Assembly (NCBI GenBank): GCA_911728435.2 | Contig: OU452204.1 | Coordinates: 15,934,001-15,998,000 of the forward strand | Source: Apoderus coryli | Lineage: Eukaryota > Arthropoda > Insecta > Coleoptera > Attelabidae | Length of the DNA: 64,000 nt | Reading direction: 5' to 3' | In this document: positions 21,043 through 31,108 of the stretch, piece by piece | Layout: every line of letters begins with the position of its first letter | Numbering within the stretch: position 1 is the first letter of the stretch | Program-made: the position numbers and the translations under genes | The notes under the pieces: generated by a model | Told to the model about the DNA's origin: nothing | The model's database searches: none | The model's input: the letters and a program-made list of their open reading frames with translations, nothing else

Positions 21043-21253
21043 CCATTGGACATTTCCCATTAATTATATACATTAGCGCATACATTGTCCCATTGGACCT
21101 TGCATTGTTTCATTGGACTTTGTATTTGCTCGCATTAGTCTTTTAAAATATTGAATTGTGTCAATTGGGCCACATTGGCTCTACAATTGGCATTGCATTG
21201 GCTCAATTTCCCAATAATTTTCACTATTTGCCCTTTAGAATTGGCCCATTGGT
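21043..21253 (+). repeat. Left ATTGG-motif array (9 copies in about 210 bp)
   Basis: ATTGG occurs nine times, all on the plus strand, usually as CATTGG or AATTGG at irregular 10-50 bp spacing. On the minus strand these are CCAAT boxes. The array lies just inside the CGAGGGGTAAAC terminus and before the gypsy remnant. Confidence 0.7.
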
Positions 21254-21559
21254 CTCTATATATGACTGGCCACTAGAACTTATCGCTACAATATCTAATT
21301 AATCTGCTATGTGACCTTATTATTATTATTTGTTGTTATAAATATTATCGATTGTTGGCAGATTTTGTCACTAGAGATTAGTCTGACACTGTCAAGTAAA
21401 TATAATTGTTATGTAGTTTATTGTGATCGTGCTTAATATTCATACAATTTGGTGACCTCGAAAGAAATTTCATGCAGAATATGTCACGAAAGACAAAGGA
21501 AAAGTAATTCTAATGAGATCAATGAAACATCAAGCTCCATTGAATGATGTTAGTATATC

Positions 21560-22121
21560 TGTCAAGTCACCTGAATTTTGACTACACAATGTAGAGCTAT
21601 GGTTTGTACAAATAGAACCAATTTTTAGAAACAAAATCATCAGACAAGTACGACCTTTTGTTAACAACATTAAATCCTCATACATTAAATATATAGTCCG
21701 GGATATCCTGCTTAAATAACAATCTGAACAGTCTTATACAATTTTAAAAGAACAGCTAATCAAACGATTCACATATTCTGACTCGAAACGAGTAGTACTT
21801 TTAATGTCACAAGAATCTGTTATTGGTCAACGACCTTCAAATCTTTTCCCAACATTTACCTCAAAAGTTACGTTTTGCATTAGTAACACATAAAGAAGAA
21901 CAAATACGAAAATTAGCTGAGTTAGCAGATAAATTACAATCCCACAGAAGTCAGTAAATTGAGGATCGAAATAGCTGAATTGAGAAAATGTTTGAAAGTA
22001 TTCAAATATTATCAAACGATCGAAGTCAATCTACACCCGTCACTTTGCTGGTATCATGATCGTTTTGCTGCTGGTGCAAGAAAATGTACGCCACCGTGTT
22101 CTTGGCCGGAAAACCAAACAA
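21560..22121 (+). pseudogene. Ty3/gypsy gag remnant
   Basis: Frames in sequence read PEFCLHNVELWFVQIEPIFR, then YTILKEQLIKRFTYSDSKRV, MSQESVIGQRPSNLF and, after frameshifts, CWYHDRFAAGARKCTPPCSW. This order (capsid-like helices, then a Cys/His cluster CWYH...C..PC) is typical of Mag-like gypsy gag, which packages element RNA. Several stops and shifts make it non-functional. Confidence 0.7.
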
Positions 22122-22130
22122 TAATATATA
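22122..22130 (+). repeat. Target-site duplication of the retrozyme (left)
   Basis: TAATATATA here is repeated at 23665-23673 immediately after the inserted array. The low complexity allows one base of ambiguity. Confidence 0.7.
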
Positions 22131-22327
22131 TTGAGAAAGAGATGTTTGTGGCGACACCTAGCGTGAACAGGCAATATGCCGGGTGAAACACAGTTCACTA
22201 CGATGGCCGGACAAGAAGTAACAACTCCATTATATCCTATTGCCAACACTAGATGCGCCCGAATCCCCTAGCAGGGAGGCTTTATTTGAGAATTGCTTGT
22301 TACATAAAGCAACAAGACTTTACGTTA

Positions 22328-22433
22328 TGTTGGAAATTTATTTCACACTACCATGCTTCCACCAGACGGCCGTTTCGTCGATCCACGACTCATCAGTGGT
22401 GATCGGCAGGCAGTGTGACCTAAATTTCCAACA
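22328..22433 (-). ncRNA. Type I hammerhead ribozyme, unit 1
   Basis: Reading on minus from 22433: outer stem I of 13 bp (TGTTGGAAATTTA with its complement), a 6-bp TCACAC/GTGTGA, an internal loop, CACCA/TGGTG, core CTGATGA, stem II GTCG-TGGAT-CGAC, GAAA, a minimal stem III (AC-GGCC-GT) and C at 22365. Self-cleavage is expected between 22365 and 22364. All invariant core bases are present. Confidence 0.88.
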
Positions 22434-22444
22434 TTTACAAAGAG

Positions 22445-22454
22445 CTTATTTATA
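22445..22454 (-). promoter_or_regulatory. TATA-like motif in the retrozyme unit
   Basis: TATAAATAAG on minus precedes the hammerhead of unit 1 by about 12 nt; it recurs at 22785-22794 (minus), 23156-23165 and 23496-23505 (plus). It could be an internal promoter driving transcription of the array. This is inference from the motif alone. Confidence 0.3.
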
Positions 22455-22667
22455 CTAGCACGAGGATTGATTGAGAAAGAGATGTTTGTGGCGACACCTA
22501 GCGTGAACAGGCAATATGCCGGGTGAAACACAGTTCACTACGATGGCCGGACAAGAAGTAACAACTCCATTATATCCTATTGCCAACACTAGATGCGCCC
22601 GAATCCCCTAGCAGGGAGGCTTTATTTGAGAATTGCTTGTTACATAAAGCAACAAGACTTTACGTTA

Positions 22668-22773
22668 TGTTGGAAATTTATTTCACACTACCATGCTTCC
22701 ACCAGACGGCCGTTTCGTCGATCCACGACTCATCAGTGGTGATCGGCAGGCAGTGTGACCTAAATTTCCAACA
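22668..22773 (-). ncRNA. Type I hammerhead ribozyme, unit 2
   Basis: Same structure as unit 1, exactly 340 bp further on; the predicted cleavage lies between 22705 and 22704. Cleavage at units 1 and 2 would release a 340-nt RNA. Confidence 0.88.
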
Positions 22774-23007
22774 TTTACAAAGAGCTTATTTATACTAGCA
22801 CGAGGATTGATTGAGAAAGAGATGTTTGTGGCGACACCTAGCGTGAACAGGCAATATGCCGGGTGAAACACAGTTCACTACGATGGCCGGACAAGAAGTA
22901 ACAACTCCATTATATCCTATTGCCAACACTAGATGCGCCCGAATCCCCTAGCAGGGAGGCTTTATTTGAGAATTGCTTGTTACATAAAGCAACAAGACTT
23001 TACGTTA

Positions 23008-23113
23008 TGTTGGAAATTTATTTCACACTACCATGCTTCCACCAGACGGCCGTTTCGTCGATCCACGACTCATCAGTGGTGATCGGCAGGCAGTGTGACC
23101 TAAATTTCCAACA
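23008..23113 (-). ncRNA. Type I hammerhead ribozyme, unit 3
   Basis: Same structure; predicted cleavage between 23045 and 23044. This unit lacks the upstream TATA-like motif because the inversion point lies at about 23130. Confidence 0.87.
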
Positions 23114-23176
23114 TTTACAAAGAGCTTATCTCTTCTCAATCAATCCTCGTGCTAGTATAAATAAGCTCTTTGTAAA

Positions 23177-23282
23177 TGTTGGAAATTTAGGTCACACTGC
23201 CTGCCGATCACCACTGATGAGTCGTGGATCGACGAAACGGCCGTCTGGTGGAAGCATGGTAGTGTGAAATAAATTTCCAACA
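23177..23282 (+). ncRNA. Type I hammerhead ribozyme, unit 4
   Basis: Plus strand: stem I outer strands 23177-23189 and 23270-23282 (13 bp), 23192-23197 with 23262-23267, and CACCA (23209-23213) with TGGTG (23246-23250). The core CTGATGA is 23214-23220, stem II is 23221-23224 with 23230-23233, GAAA is 23234-23237, stem III is AC/GT around GGCC, and C17 is at 23245 with cleavage after it. Confidence 0.9.
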
Positions 23283-23516
23283 TAACGTAAAGTCTTGTTG
23301 CTTTATGTAACAAGCAATTCTCAAATAAAGCCTCCCTGCTAGGGGATTCGGGCGCATCTAGTGTTGGCAATAGGATATAATGGAGTTGTTACTTCTTGTC
23401 CGGCCATCGTAGTGAACTGTGTTTCACCCGGCATATTGCCTGTTCACGCTAGGTGTCGCCACAAACATCTCTTTCTCAATCAATCCTCGTGCTAGTATAA
23501 ATAAGCTCTTTGTAAA

Positions 23517-23622
23517 TGTTGGAAATTTAGGTCACACTGCCTGCCGATCACCACTGATGAGTCGTGGATCGACGAAACGGCCGTCTGGTGGAAGCATGGT
23601 AGTGTGAAATAAATTTCCAACA
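23517..23622 (+). ncRNA. Type I hammerhead ribozyme, unit 5
   Basis: Identical to unit 4 at a 340-bp distance, with predicted cleavage after 23585. Units 4 and 5 together can release one 340-nt RNA from a plus-strand transcript. Confidence 0.88.
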
Positions 23623-23734
23623 TAACGTAAAGTCTTGTTGCTTTATGTAACAAGCAATTCTCAATAATATATATAATGGCGGATAATTCCTCTGGTTATT
23701 TTCAAAGCCACTTATTTTATGTTCTAGATATATA

Positions 23735-23810
23735 AAATAATTTAGAATTTTTAATAGATACAGGTAGCGAAGTAAGTGTTTTGCCACAGAATTTATTTTA
23801 AACCATAAAT
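23735..23810 (+). pseudogene. Ty3/gypsy protease (retropepsin) fragment
   Basis: The frame reads NLEFLIDTGSEVSVLPQNLF, with the retropepsin Asp-Thr-Gly (Asp codon 23757-23759). It continues the gypsy element interrupted by the retrozyme. A stop follows within a few codons. Confidence 0.65.
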
Positions 23811-24038
23811 GATGCACCCTACTTATTTTTAAAAGCTGAAAATAATTAAAAAATATCAGTATTTGGATATAAAATTTATAATTAGATTTTGGTTTGCAAA
23901 AGATTTTTCCCACTTTTTAACTCAATAAAGAGAAAGAAATAAAACAATGCCGTTAATATACATAAGCCGCCAAAGCATTACGTCACGTAGTTTGAATTGG
24001 AATCATTAGAGTTACGTCGATTTTATATACAATTGTGC

Positions 24039-24206
24039 ATTGGGCTTTAATTGGACCGGTAATTGGTTCATAATTGGTTCCATTGGTCCTTAATTGGTTG
24101 TTAATTAGTCTATTGGTCATACAAATGATTTCTCACATTGGCCAACAATTGGCACCATTGGTTACACAATTTGTTCCCATTGGTTCGAGCTTGTACACCA
24201 CATTGG
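24039..24206 (+). repeat. Right ATTGG-motif array (12 copies in about 170 bp)
   Basis: ATTGG occurs 12 times, all in plus orientation, often as AATTGGTT or CATTGGTC/CC. It mirrors the position, but not the orientation, of the left array, and lies just inside the inverted CGAGGGGTAAAC terminus. Confidence 0.7.
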
Positions 24207-24702
24207 CCCCGCTGTTTACCCCTCGGAAAATTGTGACGACTTGTTTTACTTTTTGACAATTCTATTTATTGACAACAATGAAATCGAATAACTTGATTTT
24301 AAATACAATAAAATTAAATTTTAAACATTTTTCCGGCCAAAAAAAAATAATAATAATAAGCCACCAAGAATCCATTCCCATTTCTTCTCAGTCTGCATTA
24401 ATAGGCAAAGGGCAAATCTTCAATAAGCATCGCTTTACCTACTATACTAGTGCATAAAAATAACTTTAAACTTCTTCAAGTATAAGAAAATTGTGACGAC
24501 TTATTTTACTTTTTGACAATTCTATTTATTTATGAGAACCAACAATAAAATTAAATTTTAAACAAACTCCACAAATGCATCTCGTATAATCTTAATTTAA
24601 AATACTATAAATGTTTCGGAATTCTGGCTAGATACAGAAAGTCTGACTACCTACATTGATTCACCTGATGAAAAATAAGAAAAGAACAATTATATATTTT
24701 AA

Positions 24703-25152
24703 TTTTTCTACGACTGTCTTTAAATGCCTTTATTCTATGTTCAATCATGATTGGAAAATGTAGTACATTGTAATTCTGTTTTTCATTTACCCGTGCACAA
24801 TAAATATTTCCCACTAGTTGCCTAGCAAATATTTATTACGCACGGGTAAATTTCCTGGTAATGACAAAAATAGCATCGGGCATGAAAAATCACCATAAGA
24901 ACGCCGACAATACAAACACACCAAATTGACAGTTTATGTATTTACAATTAATAATTATAATTAAGTATTTCGCTAATTTCAAAACACAAAAACAGTGATA
25001 GGGAATATAGTTTAACACCACCTAGTCAATTTAATACTTCTAATTAATCGTATTTAGGCTTATACGCTAACAAGGGTAAGTTTCGAAAAATAAATATTTT
25101 CCTAAAAATTATGTTAAATTTATTCAAAAGCATTAAAACAGTCGTAGAAAAA
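24703..25152 (+). mobile_element. 450-bp inverted-repeat element, copy A
   Basis: It begins TTTTTCTACGACTGTCTTTA and ends with the near complement (AACAGTCGTAGAAAAA). An internal palindrome with TTTACCCGTGC ends lies at about 24788-24852. No coding. A second copy of the same length is at 52120-52569. Likely a non-autonomous DNA transposon. Confidence 0.7.
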
Positions 25153-25243
25153 GTATAGTGTGAAACTCACATGAAATGAGCATTTCCTACTCGTATGATT
25201 TGCAGCACTCGCCTGCGGCTCATGCTGCAAACGATCATACTAT
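25153..25243 (+). repeat. Partial copy of the GCAGCA...TGCTGC palindrome
   Basis: The sequence next to copy A matches the flank of copy B: ATTTCCTACTCGTATGATTTG, then GCAGCA-CTCGCCTGCGGCTCA-TGCTGC. Its second arm stops after ATCATACT, whereas the copy at 52587-52683 is complete. Confidence 0.6.
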
Positions 25244-25445
25244 TATGTCACTTGCGCATTATCACTATTAAGCAATCGAAATTGTTGAATTAATGAGTTA
25301 ACAAACTTACAATTCAGATGATTAATTCAAAAATTTCGATTGCTAAAAGCGACATTCATTAAAGTATTTGGTTTTCATGATAAATCCAACTTCGTCTTCT
25401 CCACAAATAAATCACTATATTTTATTCGAAAAATTATGTCAAACT

Positions 25446-25490
25446 ACCATACATGTTTCGAGACGTAACATTCTCATCATCAGTGTAAAT
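25446..25490 (-). ncRNA. Hammerhead-ribozyme-like motif
   Basis: Minus strand: core CTGATGA (25483-25477), U, stem II GAGA/UCUC with an 8-nt loop, GAAAC (25459-25455), AUGU, A. Stem I pairs as two short helices around a 2-nt internal loop. The core is intact. Probably an orphan PLE tail. Confidence 0.5.
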
Positions 25491-26048
25491 ATGGGTGGGA
25501 ATTGAATACAGAAATTAAATTACTCATTTTAACTGAGAAAAACACACACACCTACAATAACAAACAATTAATGCCAAAGCCTGTTTCACTTTTTGAATGT
25601 CTCTATTTATTTACTTAAGAACAAATGTTGTAGACAATTTTCTACTCTTAAAAATGAAAAATAAACCCACGGATAAAGCTTTAAATGGAAATACAACTTA
25701 TTTGCCATTTTACTGATTTTCAAGCTTGGTTTTGAATGTAAAATAAACGTAAAAAAATCTCACCGATTCCTTTCTGTTGTGGATTATTGCAACAATATCT
25801 ATTGTTAGTGTTGCTTATTAAAAAAACAAAACAAAACAACATGGTAACCTTAAAATTTTATCGATTCACTCCACACGGATTTTTCTCTACTATTTTAGGA
25901 GATTTAGCCTTGGTAATGGCATGATTTCAATAATATTTAGGCGTTTATTTATGGCTTTGTAATTTCACCAGTTTACGTAAATAAATAAATAAAATAATAA
26001 AATAAGTACTACAATAATCGTCAAATTGGGCCATATAATTAATTACCT

Positions 26049-26705
26049 ATACAGGGTGATTTATAAATAAATGTTAGTAACATATACAGCTCAAATTAAA
26101 ATTTAGGTGGTTAGTTTTATCAAAAATGCTGACACACGTCAAGTCATTTACCAAATGCCGCATTTTTTGACACGCCAGTTATGCAGGATGTTCTATTTGA
26201 GATATGAGGACATACAGACATTTATTTTAATGGAAATCCCTGTACATTAATACATTTTTGGATGCAGAGGAACATTTTAGACATATTTTATGTAGCATAT
26301 CCACTGTCTAACATGAAAGGTTAACGAGAATAATTCAGTATGTCCATTACAAGAATTTTTATTAAAAAAGGATATTAACAATGAAGATATTAAAGATTAC
26401 TCTGCTCTAGAGTCTAGGAAATGCTCGAACTGTTGCTCCATTGAATTCCTGACAGCAAGCAAGCAAGCCGCAAATCTTCTAGAATGTTAAGTTTCGTATC
26501 TGGGGCTATTCATTCAATCTCGTATCTGATTTTATTCTTTAATTCTTCGATATTGTTAGACTTGTTCCTATACACTTTATTTTTAAGGTAACCCCACAAG
26601 GAAATGTCCATTGGAGTTAGGTCAGGTGACCTAGCAAGCGCGCCATCCTGTCGCACCCAAAGAAACTCCCCAAGAATATTAGGGTTGTTTACATTTGAAA
26701 ACAAA
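26049..26705 (-). mobile_element. Decayed Tc1/mariner element with internal deletion
   Basis: TACAGGGTGATTTATAAATA at 26051 is a mariner-type end. The minus strand encodes transposase C-terminal pieces (26704-26510): VRQDGALARSPDLTPMDISL then WGYLKNKVYRNKS. The second and third catalytic segments are fused directly, so the roughly 35 residues between them are deleted. Downstream frames continue to about 26400 with stops. It abuts a tyrosine-recombinase fragment. Confidence 0.65.
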
Positions 26706-26734
26706 CGGCATAATGTATATAATTGTCGCAGCGA

Positions 26735-26835
26735 ATTGGCGTAAACAATGCCGTGTAAATTCTCCAGGATTTGGTTAATTTAAATATTTGGCAACAATTT
26801 GGCATTTTACCAAACTGATGAATTCCTCTGATTAG
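26735..26835 (-). pseudogene. Tyrosine recombinase (Crypton-type) fragment
   Basis: The minus strand encodes GIHQFGKMPNCCQIFKLTK, nucleotide-similar to the longer copy at 62692-62990 (there FGKMPQIVAKYLNLPN). A 2-nt deletion shifts the frame. It is a short relic lacking the catalytic residues. Confidence 0.5.
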
Positions 26836-26911
26836 GAAGCTTATTAAACATCTACAAACTAGTGAAGTTAATTTTAAGAAACAATATTGAATCAACAACT
26901 GAATTTTAATA

Positions 26912-28385
26912 TACTATTAATAATAATAATAATAAGTTAACATATTCAATATATTATAAATATTTAGACAAAAAAAAAGAACCACAAAATGGGATGAATG
27001 GCAGTGAAAACTGATATAGAAATTCAGCCCAAACTAAAATATCATATTCAAAGTATAGTAACAGTGAAAAATAGATAAACAAAAACAAAAACAAACAAAA
27101 AATCATATTGTGAAGCTCCCAAAATTGAAAATTACTCTAATTAACGCAATAACAACATAAAATATGTCCAAATTAAAAAAAAAAATATTAGAATCGTCAT
27201 TTTAAATATTGGGAAATTGGGGATCAGTTCAAAGTGGATTCAATAAATAGTGTTCACGAATTTTTTTCATAAAGGAGTATACATTTAACTTTTTTAAGTA
27301 ATCAGGTATGCGATTATAGATTTTGTAAATCTGAAGAGAGAATGATCGCTCAAAAATGGCAGTTCTGTGGCTTGGGGGAGAAAGAAGATTTCTGGGCCTT
27401 ATGTTTATGTTATGTACATCCGATCGGAACTTAATTTTATTATACAGATATGAGGGTTGTCTAGTCATAAGAATTGTATGAAATAAAACCGCCTCCGGTC
27501 GTTCATGGAGAGCCATTTGGTACTTAATAGTTTATGTCTTACAGGTTCGTACTTCCTAATCCCAAAAATGTACCTCAAACATGATTTTTGAACACGTTGG
27601 ATACCATTTTTATCAATATTTAGCAAACAGGGCCATAAACAACGTCACAAAAATTAAAATTACTCAAAACCAGAGTGTCAGTGAGTCTAGCTTTAAGTTC
27701 AACAGAGATGTGGATAAAGTATCTTCAATGAGGCATATGACTTTGAAATGCATTTAGAGATGTGATCATTGAAGCGTAATTCGGAATCCAACACTAGTCC
27801 CAAACTTCTGACCTTGTCTGTAATTTGCAGTGACACATCATTGAGCTTAATTTGCATACAATTTTTACCAAAAAACAAGACTTGTGTTTTTGCAGCATTT
27901 ATTGTTAATTGATACTTATCAGAGCACAGGGCTAGGGAATCCAAATCGTAATTTATTTTCTGGTTGGCATTGACAGCATCCTCAACTTGAAATGAAAATC
28001 TCAGTTGACTATCATCAGCGTACATGTAACTTTCACAATATGCAAGATTTGATGGAAGAGTTATGGTATACAAGGAGAATAATAAAATAGAGCCTTGAGG
28101 AACTCCAGAATAAATTTTACCTGCTCTAGAAATACCTCTGTTAGTCTGCACATATTGACAACGGCAATTTAAATAGCTGTCAAGCATTTGTACTGCTTTT
28201 GACGAAAATCCACTATATTTAAAAATCGCTAGTAGAATTTTATGATTGATTTTGTCAAAGGCCTTGGTGTAGTCAATTAAAATTAAGGAAGTTATTTTAC
28301 CGTTATCAAGATCATGCAAAATGTCATCAGTTAGATCCAACAATGCAGTTGTACAGCTATATCCCTTGCGGAACCCAAATTAAAA
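26912..28385 (-). mobile_element. 5'-truncated LINE, relative of the copy at 13695
   Basis: Minus-strand frames encode RT from FGFRKGYSCTTALLDLTDD through LILIDYTKAFDKINH, YSGVPQGSIL (with a small deletion), MYADDSQLRF and LGLVLDSELRFNDHISKCI, then after frameshifts SPPSHRTAIFERSFS to a stop near 27229. The 3' end is an (TTA)n tract on minus at 26912-26936. It lacks the N-terminal RT and endonuclease and is dead. Confidence 0.85.
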
Positions 28386-28889
28386 ACTCCAAGTCTATCT
28401 TCACTAACAGTTTCGGAAATATAAATTCAGTCCTTCAAGAACAGTCTGTAAATGTAAAACAATAAAGGTTTCTATTCCTATTTTTAATAAAGTACTTATT
28501 AGCTAACGCTATGATGAATATATGATTATTGTAATTATCTACTATAGTATACCTTCTACAATAGACTTCCGGAAAATAAAGTTACACAAGACATCTCGTA
28601 TTATTTAAAGGAAGAGTCTAAGGTTACTTTTAACTTGAATAATATGTGAAACATTATTCGTGCTTATCGAATTGTAATAATTGCTGTGGTTGGCAGTTAT
28701 ATGATTTCTCGAGTGCGTAATGTTCCTTTAAAAGATCTTCTTCAATCCGAGATATATTATTAATTAAAATTGCAATGAAAGGCGTCTACTATACAATATA
28801 ATCTTCTAAACAGGGGGATTCATTATGGTTGCAACAAACGAAAACTGGAGATTGCAGAAAGTGATTTAAGCATTTTTTGCCATTGAACC

Positions 28890-30960
28890 CATGTTAATTA
28901 GTGTAATCAAATTTTCTGTAGAGATTGATTTTGAGTGTTGTGCTATTATTTATGACAAAGTAGTATGCGTTATAACAATATATAGATCACCCTCAGGGGA
29001 TGTGAATGTCTTTTGTTCTCGGTTGGCGGCACTTTTGTCTGATGTTTTTAATACATATGAAATTCTCTTCATATGTGCTGATTTCAACATTGATGAAATG
29101 GGTGGGCGATGCCTTTACAGCCGAAAACTTTTATGGGATGTTATTGAGTCTTTCGGTCTATCATCGCTTGTTGATTCCCCGACGCGGGTCGCACAGATAT
29201 CTTCAAAAACGGTTCAGTCTAAGATCGATTATATTATTACAAATATTCCAGGATCAACTGAGGTATCAAATTTTAACATCGGGTTTTCAGATCACTATGC
29301 TCAAAAATCTGGATTTACATATAAAAACTCACAACCTGCTGCCTCTAGCACATGCAAGCCAAAAAGTAGGCATTTTAGTGCCTCTGCAATTTCGGTTTCT
29401 GCTCAGTGGGGTCGATGTTAATGGTCTGTCCGGCATGACTTTTGATGGCGCATTCGAGAGATTTTGGCAAAGACTTGAATGGAGCTTTGATGTGGCGTTT
29501 CCTTTAAGGTCTTCGAAACCCGGTCGTAAGTCCAATAATTTCAGAATTTACTTCTCGGGCGAGCTTCAGCATGACTACGATTATCTCCAAAATCTAAATT
29601 GGCTCAGGCAACATGTCTCAAATGATCCCATTACATAAAAAGGGTGACCAGAAAGCCATCGCAAATTATAGGCCAATAGCTTTAATAAACACTGTGTCGA
29701 AGGTGATTGAGAAGCTTGTGGCCGAGAGAATTTTTGAATTTTTAAGCCAGTGTGATGTGTTAAGCGGTTGTCAGCACGGATTTAGACAAGGTTTTTCCAC
29801 TGAAACCTGCACCGTCGAATTTGTTCAACAGGTTCATGATCTGATTGATAACGGCTCCCATGTAGTGGCTCTTTTATTCGATTTGTCCAGCGCATTTGAC
29901 GTTGTTGATAGAGACTTTCTATGCCAAAAATTAGAACAAGTTGGCATACGTGGACCGATCAATCAGTGGATACATTCTTATTTGAAAGACCGAAAAATCG
30001 TGGTTAAAATTGAATCTGTTGTATCAGACTTCTTAAATGTTGATCTAGGCACTCCTCAGGGAAGTATACTGGGCCCATTGCTATTTTTACTTTATATTAA
30101 CGATCTTCCTGCAAATATCACACACGGTTTTCAGTACATGTATGCTGATGACACCACTCTTTTATTACCTGACAGGGATCCTGAAATTCTAAAACATAAG
30201 ATAAATATCACGCTCGATGAGTTTCGAATGTGGTGTCGGAGTAACAGGCTGGTGATCAACTTTGACAAAACAGTTGCTATACACTTTAATAAGTTCAGAA
30301 TATTGGATCTCAACATAAACTTTGATCATATCCATCTTCCTCTATTAGATTCTGCTAAACTGCTAGGAGTTTTTGTTGATCCGGATTTCAGCTGGGTAAC
30401 GCATATAGACCACCTTTGTAAAAAACTTAATACGTCTTTATATATTATTCATTCGCTGAAGACTTGTATGAATGTGCATATCTTACTTTCAATATATTAT
30501 GCATTGATCTATTCAGCAATTGCGTATGGTATAGTGGTCTGGGGCAGGTCTAGTACGATTGACAGAGTGGTTAACCACGAGTATTCCACGAGGGGAAGGG
30601 ACCGATTGTGCTTGCCTCGTCCCAAACACGAATTTTACAAAAAGTCACCAAAATACGCGGGCTACCAATGTTATAATCTCCTGGCCGAGGACGTCAAGGG
30701 TTGCCTAACTGAGACACAATTTAAAAGAAAATTAAAGCTGTATTTGATTGATAACGTGTTCTACAGCTTTCAGGAGTTTGTTGATACTAATAGATCGTAG
30801 TTTTTTAGCGATTGTAATTGTTCATTTGTTGTTTATTTATTTTATTTTTTTTCTCTGAATGTTGTTATGAGTGTTTTTATTTTAAACATTATTGTTTATT
30901 GAGATGCCTATGTACAGAAATGTACAATTTATGACTGAAATAAAGAAATTTGAATTTATA
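28890..30960 (+). mobile_element. LINE with endonuclease and RT, internally deleted
   Basis: The first part (28891-29421) encodes an APE-type endonuclease: VVCVITIYRSPSGDVNVF, ADFNIDEMGG, KIDYIITNI, SDHYAQ. A frame change and deletion lead to the RT (29613-30800) with NYRPIALINTVSKVIEKL, FDLSSAFDVVDRDFL, LGTPQGSILGPLLFLLYIND and catalytic YMYADDTTLL. The segment after VVWGRSSTIDRV jumps to the C-terminus (STRGRDRLCLPRPKHEF), another deletion. The 3' end has AATAAAG near 30940. It is a jockey/CR1-like LINE with a different sequence from the (TTA)n-tailed family. Confidence 0.85.
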
Positions 30961-30961
30961 C

Positions 30962-31058
30962 CTTCATGGGTAATATTTTGAAAAACAATAAAGTGATTTT
31001 CGATGATTAATATTTGTGTTTGTTCTCTAATCCTGAAATATAAAAGGCAACCCGCGTA
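30962..31058 (+). repeat. Mariner terminal fragment
   Basis: This is the reverse complement of the left end of the mariner at 32821 (shared AAACAATAAAGTGATTTTCGAT and AAATATAAAAGGCAACCC). It is an isolated end directly after the LINE. Confidence 0.65.
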
Positions 31059-31108
31059 AAACATAATATAACTAAACCAATTAATCCTAATAAGTACCTA
31101 TAGCTTAC

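Larger units (their letters stand above)
22131..23664. mobile_element. Retrozyme: inverted tandem array of 340-bp hammerhead units
   Basis: Three direct units (22131-22470, 22471-22810, 22811 to about 23130, the last short of its end) carry hammerheads on the minus strand. They meet, at about 23130, one full and one partial unit in the opposite orientation carrying hammerheads on the plus strand. The period is exactly 340 bp and the copies look identical. The array is more GC-rich than its surroundings, begins TTGAGA, ends TCTCAA, and is flanked by TAATATATA. Small tandem units with a type I hammerhead and target duplications, without coding capacity, define animal retrozymes, which are thought to be copied through circular RNA by a PLE reverse transcriptase. 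The insertion splits a dead gypsy element between gag and protease. The short open frames in each unit are identical by repetition and show no coding logic. Confidence 0.88.
21309..23900 (+). mobile_element. Decayed Ty3/gypsy (Mag-like) retrotransposon, interrupted
   Basis: A likely 5' LTR (about 21309-21450; the start is uncertain) is followed by a primer-binding-site-like TTTGGTGACCTCGAAAG at 21451. Then come gag remnants and, beyond the retrozyme insertion at 22131-23664, the start of a protease. No RT, integrase or 3' LTR is visible, so the copy is heavily deleted. The gag and protease together point to the Mag-type gypsy group of insects. Confidence 0.7.
20966..24494. repeat. Composite repeat enclosing gypsy and retrozyme
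   Basis: A direct repeat of about 41 bp (GCATAAAAATAACTTTAAAC followed by TT-TTCAA-TATAA) lies at 20966-21008 and 24453-24494. Inside it, CGAGGGGTAAAC at 21008-21019 is inverted at about 24213-24224, and TTGTACACC-CATTGG recurs in direct orientation (about 21035 and 24191). A 45-bp piece after 24226 (AAAATTGTGACGACTT...) is duplicated at 24487. Together these suggest an older DNA transposon or nested insertions. The class is not clear. Confidence 0.45.

Noticed and set aside
22131..23664. Short open frames repeated in every 340-bp unit (62-115 codons on both strands)
   Set aside because: They recur only because the unit recurs, use near-arbitrary starts and resemble no protein; the conserved signal is RNA structure.
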